Shown here piece by piece: positions 22,362 to 33,852 of a stretch of DNA of 64,000 bases. The stretch comes from Ephemerocybe angulata (taxonomy: Eukaryota; Basidiomycota; Agaricomycetes; Agaricales; Psathyrellaceae), in assembly GCA_013368325.1 (NCBI GenBank), contig JAACJK010000057.1, forward strand, positions 1 through 64,000, written 5' to 3'. Under the pieces are notes generated by a model, which was given only the letters and a program-made list of their open reading frames with translations, ran no database searches and was not told where the DNA came from. Position 1 is the stretch's first letter. Each line of letters starts with the position of its first letter. Position numbers and translations under genes: made by a program.

Positions 22362-23411
22362 ATGCTGCGCTCCCCCCTCCGCGCCCTCCTCACCTCCCCA
22401 CGGACACGGGCATTCCACACCACCCCCACCCTCCTCAAAAAAGCCAAACTCGAAGCCCCCACCGAAAAACCCAAACGGGTCCCAGTGCCCAAGTACACTC
22501 CGACCCCCAAAGCCATCCGCGGCTCCAAAATCAAGCTCCCCGCCGCACGCCTGCTCGACCCGGCCACAGGAGAACTAGGCCCGCTCACACCTCTCCCCGA
22601 GCTCCTCGCAACCTACACAACACCCCGGCAAACCTCCTCCGCCTCCTCCTCATCCCATACAAGCTCAACTTCAAATGACACCTCCGAAAGCACAGCGGAA
22701 GACCCCAGCACGCCCCTCCTCGAGCTCGAACAAGTCTCCACGAACCCCCCAATAGTAAAACTAATAGACCTAAAAGCCCAACGCGCGCAAACCCTCACCT
22801 TGCGCCACCGCGCCTCCGCCCGGCCCACCCCCGTCACCGACAAAGAGCTGCACCTCTCCTGGTCCATGGCCCCCGCCGACCTCGCGCACAAACTGTCCCG
22901 CACCCGCGCCGAGCTCCTCGAAAAAGACTCCGCATGCAGGCTCACCGTCGCCGTCCTCACGAAGAAAGGCCAGCGCCCGCCCCTGCGCGCAGAGATGCGC
23001 GAGTTCCTCTCCGAGGTGCTCGACGCACTCGGCGTGGACCCTGCGAACAGCTCCGTCGTCGGTCCCTCGCCCAACGATAACTGGCACGCATCTGCCAATC
23101 CAGACCCCACTCCGATTGCTACTGGCAGTCCTAGTGCAACGGTACTCGCAGCAGGGGGTAGAGTAACAGAATGGAAGCCCGCAGAGTTCGCCCGCGCCAC
23201 GGCGACCCTCTTCCTCCAAAGCAAAGCCTCGCCGAGCGCGAGCACCAAGCTCCCGAGTAAGGAGCAGTTGCGCGAGAGCGTGCCGAAGAGCGTTGTGGGC
23301 AAGGAGGAGCGGAGGGCGAAGGAGGAGCGAAACAGACTTTTGAGGGAGAAGGAGAGGCTCAAGGCCGAGGAGGATTTGGTCAAGGCTACGAAGGACCTTT
23401 GGGGGGTGTGA
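22362..23411 (+). CDS. Mitochondrial translation initiation factor IF-3
   Basis: Bacterial-type IF3 homologue that keeps the mitochondrial small subunit free and helps place the initiator tRNA. Intronless, 349 residues from the ATG at 22362. The N terminus (MLRSPLRALLTSPRTRAFHT) is a typical mitochondrial presequence. The middle shows the IF3 signature NPPIVKLIDLKAQRAQTLTL followed by the C-domain pattern KELHLSWSMAPADLAHKLSR and VAVLTKKGQRPPLRAEMREF. A long Ser/Thr-rich linker separates the domains, and the C terminus is a charged helix (KEERRAKEERNRLLREKERL). It belongs to the divergent fungal mitochondrial IF3 group; the family call is from recalled motifs. Confidence 0.82.
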   Translation: MLRSPLRALLTSPRTRAFHTTPTLLKKAKLEAPTEKPKRVPVPKYTPTPKAIRGSKIKLPAARLLDPATGELGPLTPLPELLATYTTPRQTSSASSSSHTSSTSNDTSESTAEDPSTPLLELEQVSTNPPIVKLIDLKAQRAQTLTLRHRASARPTPVTDKELHLSWSMAPADLAHKLSRTRAELLEKDSACRLTVAVLTKKGQRPPLRAEMREFLSEVLDALGVDPANSSVVGPSPNDNWHASANPDPTPIATGSPSATVLAAGGRVTEWKPAEFARATATLFLQSKASPSASTKLPSKEQLRESVPKSVVGKEERRAKEERNRLLREKERLKAEEDLVKATKDLWGV

Positions 23412-23648
23412 GAGGTGGATTTGCGGTAAAGATTAGAAGTGCTTGATCATAGATAGAAGTATATTCGGCTAATGGTAATCAATAATACTATACGCTACAC
23501 CACTGCTCTTAGATCTTAGGGCCACAGAGATGATATAGCCAAACCTCGATATACGGATGGATAATGAAAACATAGTTGTTAGTTGCAAGAGACGAATGCA
23601 TAGACAAAAAGATAAAAATATGCACAATTCTAAGATAGCTGTTCCAAT

Positions 23649-26585
23649 CTACGAGAGCTCCTCCCTCCGCTCCCTTCTCACCCACTCCTCCCTCCTACCC
23701 CCCTCTCTCCCTTTCCTAGGATCAACCCCTCTCCACCTCTTCCCAAGCCTCCAAAGCTCCGCCGCCCCATTCTCATTCTCCCCATAGTCCCAATCCCTTC
23801 CCACAAAATACCTCCTATAGCCCACAGGCAGCGGGAACCCCCTCTCCATCATCTCCCTCCCAACCGCCATCAAGTCCACACTAGCCCTATTCTCCACCTG
23901 CACCCTCTTGCCCTCGCGCTCCAGCTCCTCCAACTCCTCTTCCACAACAGCCCTTTTCCTCCTCCGCCTCAACTTCCCCTCCCTCTCCCCCTCCGCTCGC
24001 TGTACCTGTCCTACCTGCCCCTCCGCAATCCTCCCAACAACATCAAGAGCAGCATCAAAGAAAACAGGATCAAGCCTCGGCACCTCATGCTCCCCATGCA
24101 CCCTTACCCCCTCCTCCCTTACCCCCTCCGCCTCCAACGCATCCCTAAACGTCCTCATCGCCCTCTTCCTCAGCCACCCCACCCACCTCCTCACCTCCCC
24201 AGAACCCGCCTCCCCCCTCTCCCCCGCCACACACACCCGCCTCAGCCTCTCCGCATACAACTTCAGCGCAAGCGTATGCGCCGCAATCGGGAGACTCCAC
24301 GGCCTCATCACACTCACACTCGCACTCTCCCCATCCCTCCCAACATCAACATCACTATCGCTATCTCGACACCCCTCCCGCTCCCCCTCGCTTTTACTTT
24401 CACTTCTGCCCTCCACCGCCGCCCTCGCCTCCACCCACCCAAACTCCTCCACCTCCCTCGCCCACCTCCACACCGCCATCCCCGCATCCACATACCCCGC
24501 CCGCTCCATCGCCCCCAACACACTCACCACAACCCGCGGCCCCCTCTCCACCGCCTCCCTATACGCCCTCACCCTCTCCCCCAAACTCACAGCAGAGGAG
24601 GGTGGGCGCGGCGCGTGCCGAGGGTCCATAGCGCGGAAGTGCCATCCGGGGAGGAGGAGGGGGAGGTACGGCGCGACGAGGTCGCCCCGCCCGATCGACG
24701 TGAGGAAGTCGACGCGAATGCGCGCGTCCTGCGCGGACTTGCTCTTACCCAGAAGCGCCGCGTAGCGCTCAGCAGCATTACTCATCCTTCCCTCCTCCCC
24801 GTCTTTCGTACCCTTCCCCTTCCTCTTCCCACTATGCTTCGTACTACAGGATTCCTCCCCACTCAACCTCTCCGCAACCCTCCACGCCTCCTCCCCCTCC
24901 TCCCCCCCAAAGAGAACACTCGCCTGCCTAATCCCCTCCGCAACCTCCCACCCCACCCCCACCCCCACACACCCCCTCTCCTCCAACATCCCCAACACCG
25001 GCCTTCCAAGCGCCCAATCCCTCCTCTCCCTCAACGCAAACCCCAACAACGCCCTGAGCGTCCACGCATCGGGCGCAGGGGTGTACCCCCCATTCTGCGT
25101 TACAGGCGCAGAGAGCGCTCCGGGTGCGACGCTGTGCGGGGGCAGGTCCCGACACAACCTCTCCAAAACTTCCTGGAAATACTCTCCAGCCATGACATCC
25201 CTCATACCCCCCTCTCCCCCTCCCCCTCCCGCACGACCACCACCCCCCTCCTCCTCCTCCTCCCCACGCAGCCGGCGCGGCACCCGCACAACGACCCTCA
25301 TCCCCCCCGCCTCCCTCAAACACCTCACCAACTTCACAAGAGCCGCAAGCGGCACCTGCCTCTCATCCACCATCGCCGCCATATTCGCAAGCGCCTGCAC
25401 AGCCCCCGGCCTATACGGCCTCGCCCGCGGGTCCTGCGCCCTAAATATCTCCTCCACACCCTCTACAAGGCCGCTTAGGATATGCGCCTGCGGCAGCGGC
25501 GTCTGCAGCGTCCCCGGGGGATGCTGCACAACCATCTCCCCGCGCCCCTTCTCCCTCTCCCTCCCATACTCCCTCCCCCTCGCCCACATAACATCCACAT
25601 CCCCCTTCTGAATTTTCTTTTCCTTTTCCTTTTCCGTAACATTTAGAGCGCCGGGCTCCTCGACATGCACGTCGGCAACCCGCGCATTCCAGTCCCGCAT
25701 CATCAGGCCGAAGACCAGGCTCGCAGCGATGATCTCGCCGTTGATGATGCACAAGCGGATGAGCATCGTGAACATCGCCTGCGTGCGGCGCTGCCGGCTC
25801 TTCCTCGCCACCTGCAAAAGACGCACAGCGTGCTTGCCCCCGGGCGTCGCGACGTGCTCCTCGCTGAGGTCGTCTCGCAGGATATCGACGTTACGCAGGA
25901 TGGAAGTCCGGATGGGCAGGGTGCGCGGGCATGGGCGCAGGGAAGGCCTGCGCCCTGCGAACGAGGATAGGGATAAAGACGAAGATTTGGACGGGGCCGA
26001 GGGAAACGACGAAAGGTTATGTTCCGGCAGCGTAAGCGCCGCAAACAAGCTATCCAACGACCACTTCCTCAACCGTACCCCACTGCCCACAAGCTCCTCC
26101 GCCAGCCTCGCCGCCTCGGGCAAATACCCGTGCCGCACCAACGCATGCAGCAAAGTGTGTGTCGCGAGGCGCACGGGCGTGGCGCTGCTGAAGGGCACGG
26201 GCTCCGCCGCGAGCGCGTTTTGGGGGAGGAGGGCGGTGAGGCTGCGCAGGAGGCGCGGGGTGCGGGGCGAGGTGGAGGCGAAGTGGATGCTGTTGAGGAT
26301 GAGGTAGGCGTCGGGGAGCGAGCCTTGCGCGACGCTGAGGCGGATGGCGTGCGAGGCGATGAGGGCGTGTCGGGAGGCGGAGAGCGGCGGCGAAGACGAG
26401 GTGGACGGGGAGGGGGAGGAGGGCGTGAATGTTGATGTTGATAGTGCGCGTCTGAAGGTGTTGAATGGTGCCGTGGAAGAGCGGTTATGCAGAGCTGGGG
26501 CGCAGCGGATGGGCGCTAAACGCGCAGGGACGGGAACCCATCGTCGTACGGATTCTCTGGCAATTCGCTGCCAGGTGCTTTGCAT
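23649..26585 (-). CDS. Mitochondrial helical-repeat (PPR-like) protein
   Basis: Intronless 978-residue frame. The N terminus MQSTWQRIARESVRRWVPVP and the following Arg/Ser/Thr-rich segment look like a mitochondrial targeting sequence. Several segments resemble pentatricopeptide-type helix pairs: THTLLHALVRHGYLPEAARL, AMFTMLIRLCIINGEIIAAS and GAMERAGYVDAGMAVWRWAR. If that is right, the protein may bind mitochondrial RNA, but no single motif is diagnostic. Glu/Arg-rich and Gly-rich stretches separate them. The coding region is extremely GC-rich, giving long spurious ORFs on the other strand. It converges with mtIF3 (237 bp between stops). Confidence 0.72.
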   Translation of the reverse strand: MQSTWQRIARESVRRWVPVPARLAPIRCAPALHNRSSTAPFNTFRRALSTSTFTPSSPSPSTSSSPPLSASRHALIASHAIRLSVAQGSLPDAYLILNSIHFASTSPRTPRLLRSLTALLPQNALAAEPVPFSSATPVRLATHTLLHALVRHGYLPEAARLAEELVGSGVRLRKWSLDSLFAALTLPEHNLSSFPSAPSKSSSLSLSSFAGRRPSLRPCPRTLPIRTSILRNVDILRDDLSEEHVATPGGKHAVRLLQVARKSRQRRTQAMFTMLIRLCIINGEIIAASLVFGLMMRDWNARVADVHVEEPGALNVTEKEKEKKIQKGDVDVMWARGREYGREREKGRGEMVVQHPPGTLQTPLPQAHILSGLVEGVEEIFRAQDPRARPYRPGAVQALANMAAMVDERQVPLAALVKLVRCLREAGGMRVVVRVPRRLRGEEEEEGGGGRAGGGGGEGGMRDVMAGEYFQEVLERLCRDLPPHSVAPGALSAPVTQNGGYTPAPDAWTLRALLGFALRERRDWALGRPVLGMLEERGCVGVGVGWEVAEGIRQASVLFGGEEGEEAWRVAERLSGEESCSTKHSGKRKGKGTKDGEEGRMSNAAERYAALLGKSKSAQDARIRVDFLTSIGRGDLVAPYLPLLLPGWHFRAMDPRHAPRPPSSAVSLGERVRAYREAVERGPRVVVSVLGAMERAGYVDAGMAVWRWAREVEEFGWVEARAAVEGRSESKSEGEREGCRDSDSDVDVGRDGESASVSVMRPWSLPIAAHTLALKLYAERLRRVCVAGERGEAGSGEVRRWVGWLRKRAMRTFRDALEAEGVREEGVRVHGEHEVPRLDPVFFDAALDVVGRIAEGQVGQVQRAEGEREGKLRRRRKRAVVEEELEELEREGKRVQVENRASVDLMAVGREMMERGFPLPVGYRRYFVGRDWDYGENENGAAELWRLGKRWRGVDPRKGREGGRREEWVRRERREELS

Positions 26586-27482
26586 GGGGTTTACATTCCT
26601 GAGCCTCCCGTTCAGTTCTCCTCCCCCTCCTTCACGTTAAGAGGCGTTGTAGACTCACCGGGTTTGCCGTGCACAATAACAACGACGAGATGCGCGCGGG
26701 CCTGTGCGTACTTTTGGTTGGGAGACGGAAAACGACGAGAGCAGCTGTCAGAGCGATTCCGCACCGGCCCGTGGGGGATCAGACGGCCACGTGGGGACGA
26801 GGCTGGATCCGGGCGCGGCGGAGGCTGGGCGCGTCGCGTCGCGACTTTTAATGAGGGGTTAGTGGGTGTTGTGCAGATGAGAGGAGAGGAAGATATATGA
26901 CAGGAATATATAGTCGGCAGAGGAATATGAGCGCGAATACCATGTGCATAAAGTATAGGACACGTTATGCTGCACCGCGGCTTGGAAGGGAAACTACAAA
27001 TTTCGTTGACGTGCTGGGTGGGGAAGTATAACTCTGCATCACGATAACGAGTATCATAGATCTTCCACTCACAGGTAAGGGTCCTGTCTCATGTTTAATG
27101 GCCCCGCCAAGTACAGAAACAGGGTCCAATGTATTAAGCGCCCATCATTGCCTGCCATTCTGTCGTACCCCAAGACGTCGCTGCATCAAGAGTCTTGATG
27201 GACGTCACTCGAGCAACGTAGCTCAATCCTTGGGCTCTGTATACGCCCTCCTACACCAGTTCTACTCGCCATTCAGCAAACACTCCACGGGTGTCCCGGC
27301 GCCAGAGTCTTCGTAATCCGCAGCTCTCCTTAGTCAGACTCGCGCATTATGAATCGAAGAAGCAGATAAAGTAACGTAGAAGGTAGGGAGAGGGTGCGGT
27401 GCCTCTGGGTATAAAAGCAAAGGGTTCTACTTACAAAATTTACTATCACTACAGCAAAATACCCTATCACAAGCAACCCAAG
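26586..27482. other. Intergenic, divergent promoters
   Basis: Separates the mitochondrial protein gene (minus) from the NmrA-like gene (plus). No ORF or repeat I can support. A TATA box precedes the latter. Confidence 0.5.
27410..27417 (+). promoter_or_regulatory. TATA box of the NmrA-like gene
   Basis: TATAAAAG, 66 nt upstream of the ATG at 27483 and in a good position for transcription start near 27440. Confidence 0.6.
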
Positions 27483-29043
27483 ATGTCTACAACCAAGATC
27501 TTCCTCACCGGCGCAACAGGTACGCCTCCTCCACCCTCCACAGCACCACACTACCCGTATGTAACTACTCACACCACCCCGAGGCTACATCGGAGGCTCC
27601 ATCCTCACGCGCCTCCTCGCGCACCCCGACCGCCCCTCCTTCGAACTAACAGCCCTCATCCGAAACCCAGACACAGCCAAGAAATTCGCCGCCCTCGGCG
27701 TCAAAACCATCCTAGGCAGCTACGACGACCTCGCCCTTCTCACAGAGGCAGCAGCACAAGCTGATGTCGTGTTCACAATGGTGTGTAGACTTGTCGATGA
27801 TAAGGTCGTGAAGAGCTGATGGACTGCGTAGGCGGTATGGGACCAGCTCCCACCTGCAAAAGCGATTCTAGCAGGCTTAAAGCAAAGGTTCGAACAAACA
27901 TCCAAACCCCCCATCCTAATCCACACCGTACGTCCCCCCACCACGCCACCCATGCCACTCAAACTAACCTCCCTCTCAGTCAGGCGCAGGTACATACCTT
28001 CCTCCCCCCTCCATCAAAACGAAGCCGCACTCATCACTGCGAACTAACGTTCGTGAAATCTAAGGCATCGTAATGGACATACAAGCACACGGCCACGCAG
28101 GCGCACAAGACACCTACAGCGACCTCGACGCCGAAACACTCGCCTCACGCCCAGGCAAAGCCCTCCCCATGGCCGTCGAGTCCGCGCTCGTCCGCGCCGA
28201 CGAGGAGGGGTACGTCCGCTCGTACCTCATCACCCCAGGTACGTTCAGCCACATCTCTACCACCACCACCCAATGCACCCCATGCGTTGGTTCGACAGGC
28301 TGGAAATCTACTCTGAGATTGACTCGTGAATACTGACCTCGGGGTACTGCAGGCACGATATTCGGCCTCGCCAAAGGCCCACTCGTCGACCTCGGCATCC
28401 AACACAAACACTCCCTCCAACTCCCTCTCTTCTTCCGAACCTTTATCAAACGCGGACGTGCGGCGACCATCGGCCCCGGCTCGAACGTCTGGCCCGCCGT
28501 CAGCTATAGCGACAGTACGCACTCCCTACCCACCCGTCTCTTCATGATAAGGCCACTGACTTTTATACCTCCAAATCGCGTGCTTTCGAATTTGAATTGA
28601 ATTGCAGACGCCGACCTATACCTCCGCCTGTTCGACGCTGCGCGCAGCCCATCCTCGAGCATCGGGCACGGCCGCGAAGGTTTCTACTTCGCAGAAAACT
28701 GCGAGTACAGTGCGCTCGAGATTGCACAAGAGGCTGGACGCGTACTCCACAAGCTCGGGGCCGCAGAGGTTCGAGAGCCCGATGTGTTCTCGGAGGAGGA
28801 AATCCAGGCGTCCTTCGGGGTGAGTGCTATTATAGTCTCGAGTCGCTTGAGGGCGCCATGTTCATGCTAATTGATCAATGCGAATGTGTGTAGGCGTTCT
28901 GGGAGATCTTATCCTCTACGAGTAGGGCGAGGGGTGAAAGGGCGCGGGCGCAGCTTGGGTGGAGCCCGAAGGAGGGGAAGGGGGAGTTGCTCGCGAGTGT
29001 GGAGCCTGAGATCGAAGAGTTGCTCAAGGACCCCAAGCTGTGA
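27483..29043 (+). CDS. NAD(P)-binding NmrA-like / atypical SDR protein
   Basis: Rossmann-fold protein. Exon 1 gives MSTTKIFLTGATG and exon 2 continues GYIGGSILTRLLAHP, forming the glycine motif GATGYIGG. Exons: 27483-27519, 27584-27780, 27832-27927, 27980-27989, 28065-28238, 28353-28514, 28608-28819, 28894-29043, for 345 residues with all phases consistent. Exon 4 is only 10 nt; with it the protein reads ILIHTSGAGIVMD, as expected in this family. Later landmarks are SYLITPGTIFGLAKGPLVD and GREGFYFAENCEYSALEIA, and it ends LLKDPKL. It has no classical YxxxK active site that I can see. It may be a redox sensor or a reductase/epimerase of unknown substrate. It is convergent with HMG3. Confidence 0.82.
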
Positions 29044-29475
29044 TAGTAGATTCCAGTAGGACTGGTATGGGGTTGTAGGAATCAGATGTTATGTTACTAG
29101 TGGCCAGACGCCTTCCGTGGATCGACCTTTCTCGTGGCTGAGCTCTGAGTTGGGGAAGGTCTATACGACGAGATGAAGGAAGGGAAGGAAGAAGCGATCG
29201 TGAGAACACTTTGATTCGGAGTGCCAGTAGTAAGCGCCCGCTGTAACTGCGGCGAGGTTCATGATCAATCGATGTTCAAACCTCACATCGGTTCAGTCGT
29301 GAATATATGCCATCGTTGTATTGTACAAGGAAGGACTTTAGTATATAAGAATAGATAAATAACGGTCGAAAGAACCAAATAGATATGGAGATTCAAGAGG
29401 AAAACGAAACGCATCATAAAGAAAACGAAAGTCAAGACGAGATTAGACTTGATCGCTATTAAACAGTCCAGCCAT
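29044..29475. other. Intergenic between convergent genes
   Basis: 3' flanks of the NmrA-like gene and HMG3. Nothing else seen. Confidence 0.5.
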
Positions 29476-31510
29476 CTACTTCTCACTCTCCACTTCATTT
29501 CCCAAGGCGCGAGATCCTGCTTCTTCGTCAGAGGCACCGGAATCTTGGACAGCATGACAGGTCCCCTCATCGCTCGCGGCATCGCCCAAAGCTTGAGAAT
29601 CGGATCCTCCGAGGGGAAGCTCGACCTGCTGCCCTTCAACCACGTCCTGGCCCAGAGTCCAAGTCGGCTCAGGCATGGGTTCAGAGGCAGGCGATACCGA
29701 GGGTGCAGAATCCGAGACAGTAGACACCGCGGGCGAAGGAGCAGCAACAGGAGCAAGAGTAGAATCGCTAACCTCGGCGCTAGGTGCAAAGTTCGCCGGG
29801 ACTTGACTCGATATGTAATCGTTAAACTCGGCCATAAACTCCTGCAAGTCCGTCTCGAGTTGCGAAGAGCTCTGAGTCGGAGACTCTGTACCAAGAGGCA
29901 GGGGGAGCGAGCCATCTCCATCGAGTCCACCCGGAAGATCGGTGCCAGGTGTACTAGCGCTTTGGCCGGATTGTCCAGGTAGGTCGGCAGTGTGGTCCGG
30001 GATGTACTGTTGTATCGTTAGCGCTGGGTTATGCCGGAATGGTGGGAAAGAGAGCGACTTACTATACTGTCATGCCCGTAGTAAATTATTTCATCACCAG
30101 ACGGCCTCCAGTTACCATACCCGAAAGGCTGGACAGTAGACGCCGATGCAGACGCCGATGTAGAAGCCAATGCATAGTCGTTGATGAAGTTCTGGGGGTA
30201 AAAGTTTCCCTGTGGAATAAAGGGACACTATAACTCAGTTAGAGACCAGTATACTAAGAAATAGAGTGTGAAGGTCTCACAAAGTCATTTTGTCCAAACG
30301 CAAAGGGCTGCTCCGAGTTTTGAAGGGCCAAAGCAAAATCTGGCACGAATGCAGGCGCGCCATGGATGCCGTTGTCCCTCGGGGGTTGCCCATAGACTTG
30401 TTCCTCCGCCAGACCTTGAAGCGGAACGTCTTCAAGCCCAACAGGCAGAATGCTAGAATCTTGAGCCAGACAGACCAGTGGTCCAGCAGAAGTAGCAATG
30501 TTGGTGTTTCCAAGCGCTGCAGCGAATGGCTCGTCGAAAACGTCGCCAGACGGAGGTGAAGGAGGCAGAGGCTCGGCACGCAGGCGAGAAGGACCCGCTG
30601 CAGGCATCAACAAGCCCAAGATATAATGAAGATCCGAGTCGAGCAAGGGCGATGTAACTGAAAAGGACCTGACATCCCCAAAGTCGCGCTCCTTCCTAAC
30701 CTTCCTGCGCTTCGCAGGCCTATCAAGCTCCTCATCGTCGTCAGAGCCACCATCCTCAACAGTCGCTTTTCTCTCTGACCCCTTAGGCTGCACTGCCCTG
30801 GTCTTTTTAGACTTCTTAATAGGCCTATACCTATACCCCGGATACTTGCGCTTATGCTCTTCTTTCGCCTCAACTGCCTTGGCATCCCATAGGGCCCTTT
30901 CATGCGGAAGCAATGCTCTCCACCTCTTCCCCGCCTCCTTGCTGACGTCGGACTGAACTTTTAATAGAGGTAGGGGTTTCGCTTCGTCGCCGCCGTCGCC
31001 GTCGCCGTCTTTGTCGTTCGCAGCGTCCTCGTCCTTCGGCTGGGTATCTGCGCCTATCGACGCGTCGGACTTGAGCTTGGACTTCATGTCCGCGCAGAAC
31101 GCCTTGCGGAAGAGGATGAAGGAGTTGGCTGGGCGGGGGATCTTTTTTTCTTCCTCCTTTTCCTTGCCTTTCCCATTGCCGCCGTCGTCCTCGGGTTCAG
31201 TTTCTACTTCGGCGACTTCTTCTTCGCAGTCGTCGTCGTTCGAGGCGGTGGTGTAGTTGGGCACGGGCCATACGGGTGCCGGGTACGTTGCGTGCTGGGT
31301 GCGGTAATATATGGGGGCGCGATATTGTGGCGGCAGTGAGTACTGGAACTGCACCTCAGGCACAGCATTGGAGGACGATGCGCCGTGCCTCGCTGAACCA
31401 TTGCCAGAGGTCGACGGCCCAGCCACAACGTTAGAACTCGGCGCGGTGCGCTGGTCGTCAGGGCCCTTATCGCTGTGGGACGATGAGGAGGGGGAGGGGG
31501 AATTGGACAT
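29476..31510 (-). CDS. HMG-box (MATA_HMG type) protein 3
   Basis: Start at 31510 (MSNSPSPSSSSHSDKGPDDQ). Exons (minus) 31510-30281, 30209-30063 and 30006-29476 join in phase 0, for 635 residues. The HMG box begins RPANSFILFRKAFCADMKSK and ends KRWRALLPHERALWDAKAVE ... HKRKYPGYRYRPIKKSKK. Between its first and second helices lies a long acidic insertion (DEDAANDKDGDGDGGDEAKP), unusual for the domain. Basic nuclear-localisation-like clusters are KKSKKTR and PAKRRKVRKER. The C-terminal exons are Ser/Ala/Pro-rich and likely disordered. It is a probable transcription factor. It shares domain type with HMG1 and HMG2 but has a different exon plan and no duplicated flanks. Confidence 0.82.
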
Positions 31511-33852
31511 CTCGAGGTAATGGAGGGTAGATGGTGGGGGTTGCTGGTGAGTTGAATGTGGGGATGCGCAAAGTGACAAGTGGCACAGGTGTTTTATATG
31601 AAACTATTCAAGAAACTGTGGTTTATCATTGCTTTAGGATTGCAGACAATGCGCATCAAGTCCTTGCTTTGTCGGGTCCATCACCGGCGCCTAATCAAGA
31701 ACACATGTACAATGGAGTCAAAGCGCGGTTCACAGGGCAACTCGGACGGGTTTGATGCGCTTTGTCGTTGTGCATGCGTAGCTTGCATCCGCTTTGCGCG
31801 TTGACTTGCTTTGGTGTGTTGGTATCCACCAGCAGATGCTAACTGCACGTATGAGGTCGCTCGCCACAGGCTTTATCGTCACGGCATCGTGGTACCCGGT
31901 ACGTCGGTGATACCGAATGCCAGTTGCCTTCAAGTCGCGTTTAACTTCTAGATGATTAAAATCTAAACGAACTTGCCCTTTCAAGAGCGCCAGCTCTGAG
32001 GTTGGAGCAGTATGGCGCGTCAAGGCTATAGAAGCGTTCGGCTCTTGTGGGTCCTATGAGGGATAGACCTGAAAATTGAGAGTTCCACAGTTTCCCGACC
32101 CAATTTGAAGTTGGAATACAACGCGCCGGGGGCGGGAAGGTGTGCATTCAACGTGAAGTTGTCAAATCCATCGCCGTCGTTTCAATTTCGATCTGGATCG
32201 AGCTATCCTTATTGTCGGTGTCAAACGGTGACCAACTTGAAGGGAGTCCTCGTACCTCATGAGTGACTGTTCAAACCTCGTTCAGCTGCTTGGCGTGACC
32301 AGGTATTCAGAGGAAACTCGCCTTCGAGACGACCTTCAGATTCTCCTGAGTAATGGAGAAACTACTGTGCTTGAAGTTGGCTTGAAGTATTGCGCAGGCG
32401 GTCATGCAGGACACACATCCATCTTGCGGAGATTCAATGCTGGCGAAGAAAGCCGGCGAAGTATCTATTCTGAAGGGACTTCCGCGAGGCCTGTGGCATA
32501 TCAATGAAGAAACCTAGAAATTTCCAGCTATATAGGCCACAAATAGCGCGTATATTCGCTGTATGTTATCACTAGCTGTTGACAAGAGTGGAGGGTGCAG
32601 CAAAGGAAGATGAGGACACCTCGAAAACGGGACAGCCGCGTCACTGACGCGGATGGGCCGGATGGGCCGGATCTCGGTTTGCTCGCCTTCCTGCACTTGC
32701 GCAGCTATATATTATTGTTAGACGTCTTATGGCCACCATATTTCTCCGATGTATCTTTTTTGAGTCCCCCCAATACGCCAAAGGGCTCGTACACGAGTCG
32801 AGGATCTGTTTGGGGTGCGCTTAGTAAGCGTGACGCGGATAAGGTGTGCCCTGTTAGCCACGGTCCCTTTCTGCTCTTTATACCATCCCTCCTCAGCCCT
32901 GACCTTCCACAGATAAAGGAAATGTCAAATGATAGTTGAAGATATGTTTAAGTATTAGGAGACCCTAATTTAATGTCTTCATACGGTCATAGAGTGCACT
33001 ACAGGGAGGTGGATACAGTAAGGAAAGCTAATGGCCATTTGCTTCGCATTTTCTATACTTCAGGTAGCTAAAACACCTTCAATAGGGGTATTATAGGCTA
33101 TACAAAAGGCTAGTGCGTTTGCCACCAGCCTGGTCACAACAGAAGCTAATAAAACGGTTCAAATCGCGAATTTAGCGCCCATCCTGACTGATGTGTCTCC
33201 CGCACTGCTCCACCGCCTCCCCTTGCTTTGAAATAATTAATAAAGGGTATATTAATGTCCCAGTAGTGGTAAAGTACATTTAAATAATCAGATATCGGGG
33301 CCCTGCCCTCGGAATCCAGCGGGGAGAGCAAAAGAAAGCATATCGGCATATGCCGAGACGGTCTTGCCAAGCAGAACCACCAGCCGCGCCATCCGGCCAT
33401 CCGGCCCACGACGCGGCTGTCCCAATTCCGAGGCTTTTTGAGGAAGATACACTCCGTAGGGCCAACAAGTGGCCAAGCCCGCTACTTCGCAAGCAGGACC
33501 GGAATGTGCGAGTCATATTTATACATAGTTAGGTCAATGTTGCAGATAATGAGAATGTACAGGCAAGGTACAGGAGATGTAATTAGAATGACCGCGATCC
33601 TTGGTCCTCGAGTCGAAGCAATTGTCGAATTCCTGTCTAAATAATGTGGGGTTGTTTGGGCCAGAGTGGATTACAATTTACAATAGCCACCATGAGACAC
33701 GCTGACAGGATAAACAAGCGTTTGAAACAAACGTTAGACAAAGGTTTGACGATGCTATGGTTTGGAGACGAGGGGTGAGAACTTCTTACCCAAAAAGATC
33801 CGGACCGAAAACGGCTAAAGCGGGACGTGACGGCCAAATCTTGTTGCAGCGA
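31511..33852. other. Intergenic, no gene recognised
   Basis: About 2.3 kb with no supportable coding sequence. It starts with the HMG3 promoter. A TATGCC/GGCATA palindrome (TCGGCATATGCCGA, 33343-33356) and a short GGATGGGCC repeat near 32652 are the only structures noticed. Confidence 0.5.
31592..31598 (-). promoter_or_regulatory. TATA box of HMG3
   Basis: TATAAAA on the minus strand, about 82 nt upstream of the start at 31510. Confidence 0.5.

Noticed and set aside
24087..25478. 463-residue plus-strand ORF
   Set aside because: Proline/histidine/arginine-rich shadow of the GC-rich 978-residue gene on the minus strand.
10738..31510. Mating-type locus, because of three MATA_HMG genes
   Set aside because: No homeodomain HD1/HD2 pair, pheromone, pheromone receptor or MIP-type neighbour is present. 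MATA_HMG domains are common outside mating loci in basidiomycetes.
33343..33356. Palindrome TCGGCATATGCCGA as a Zn-cluster (CGG-N6-CCG) binding site
   Set aside because: A single occurrence about 1.8 kb from the nearest start codon. Chance occurrence cannot be excluded.
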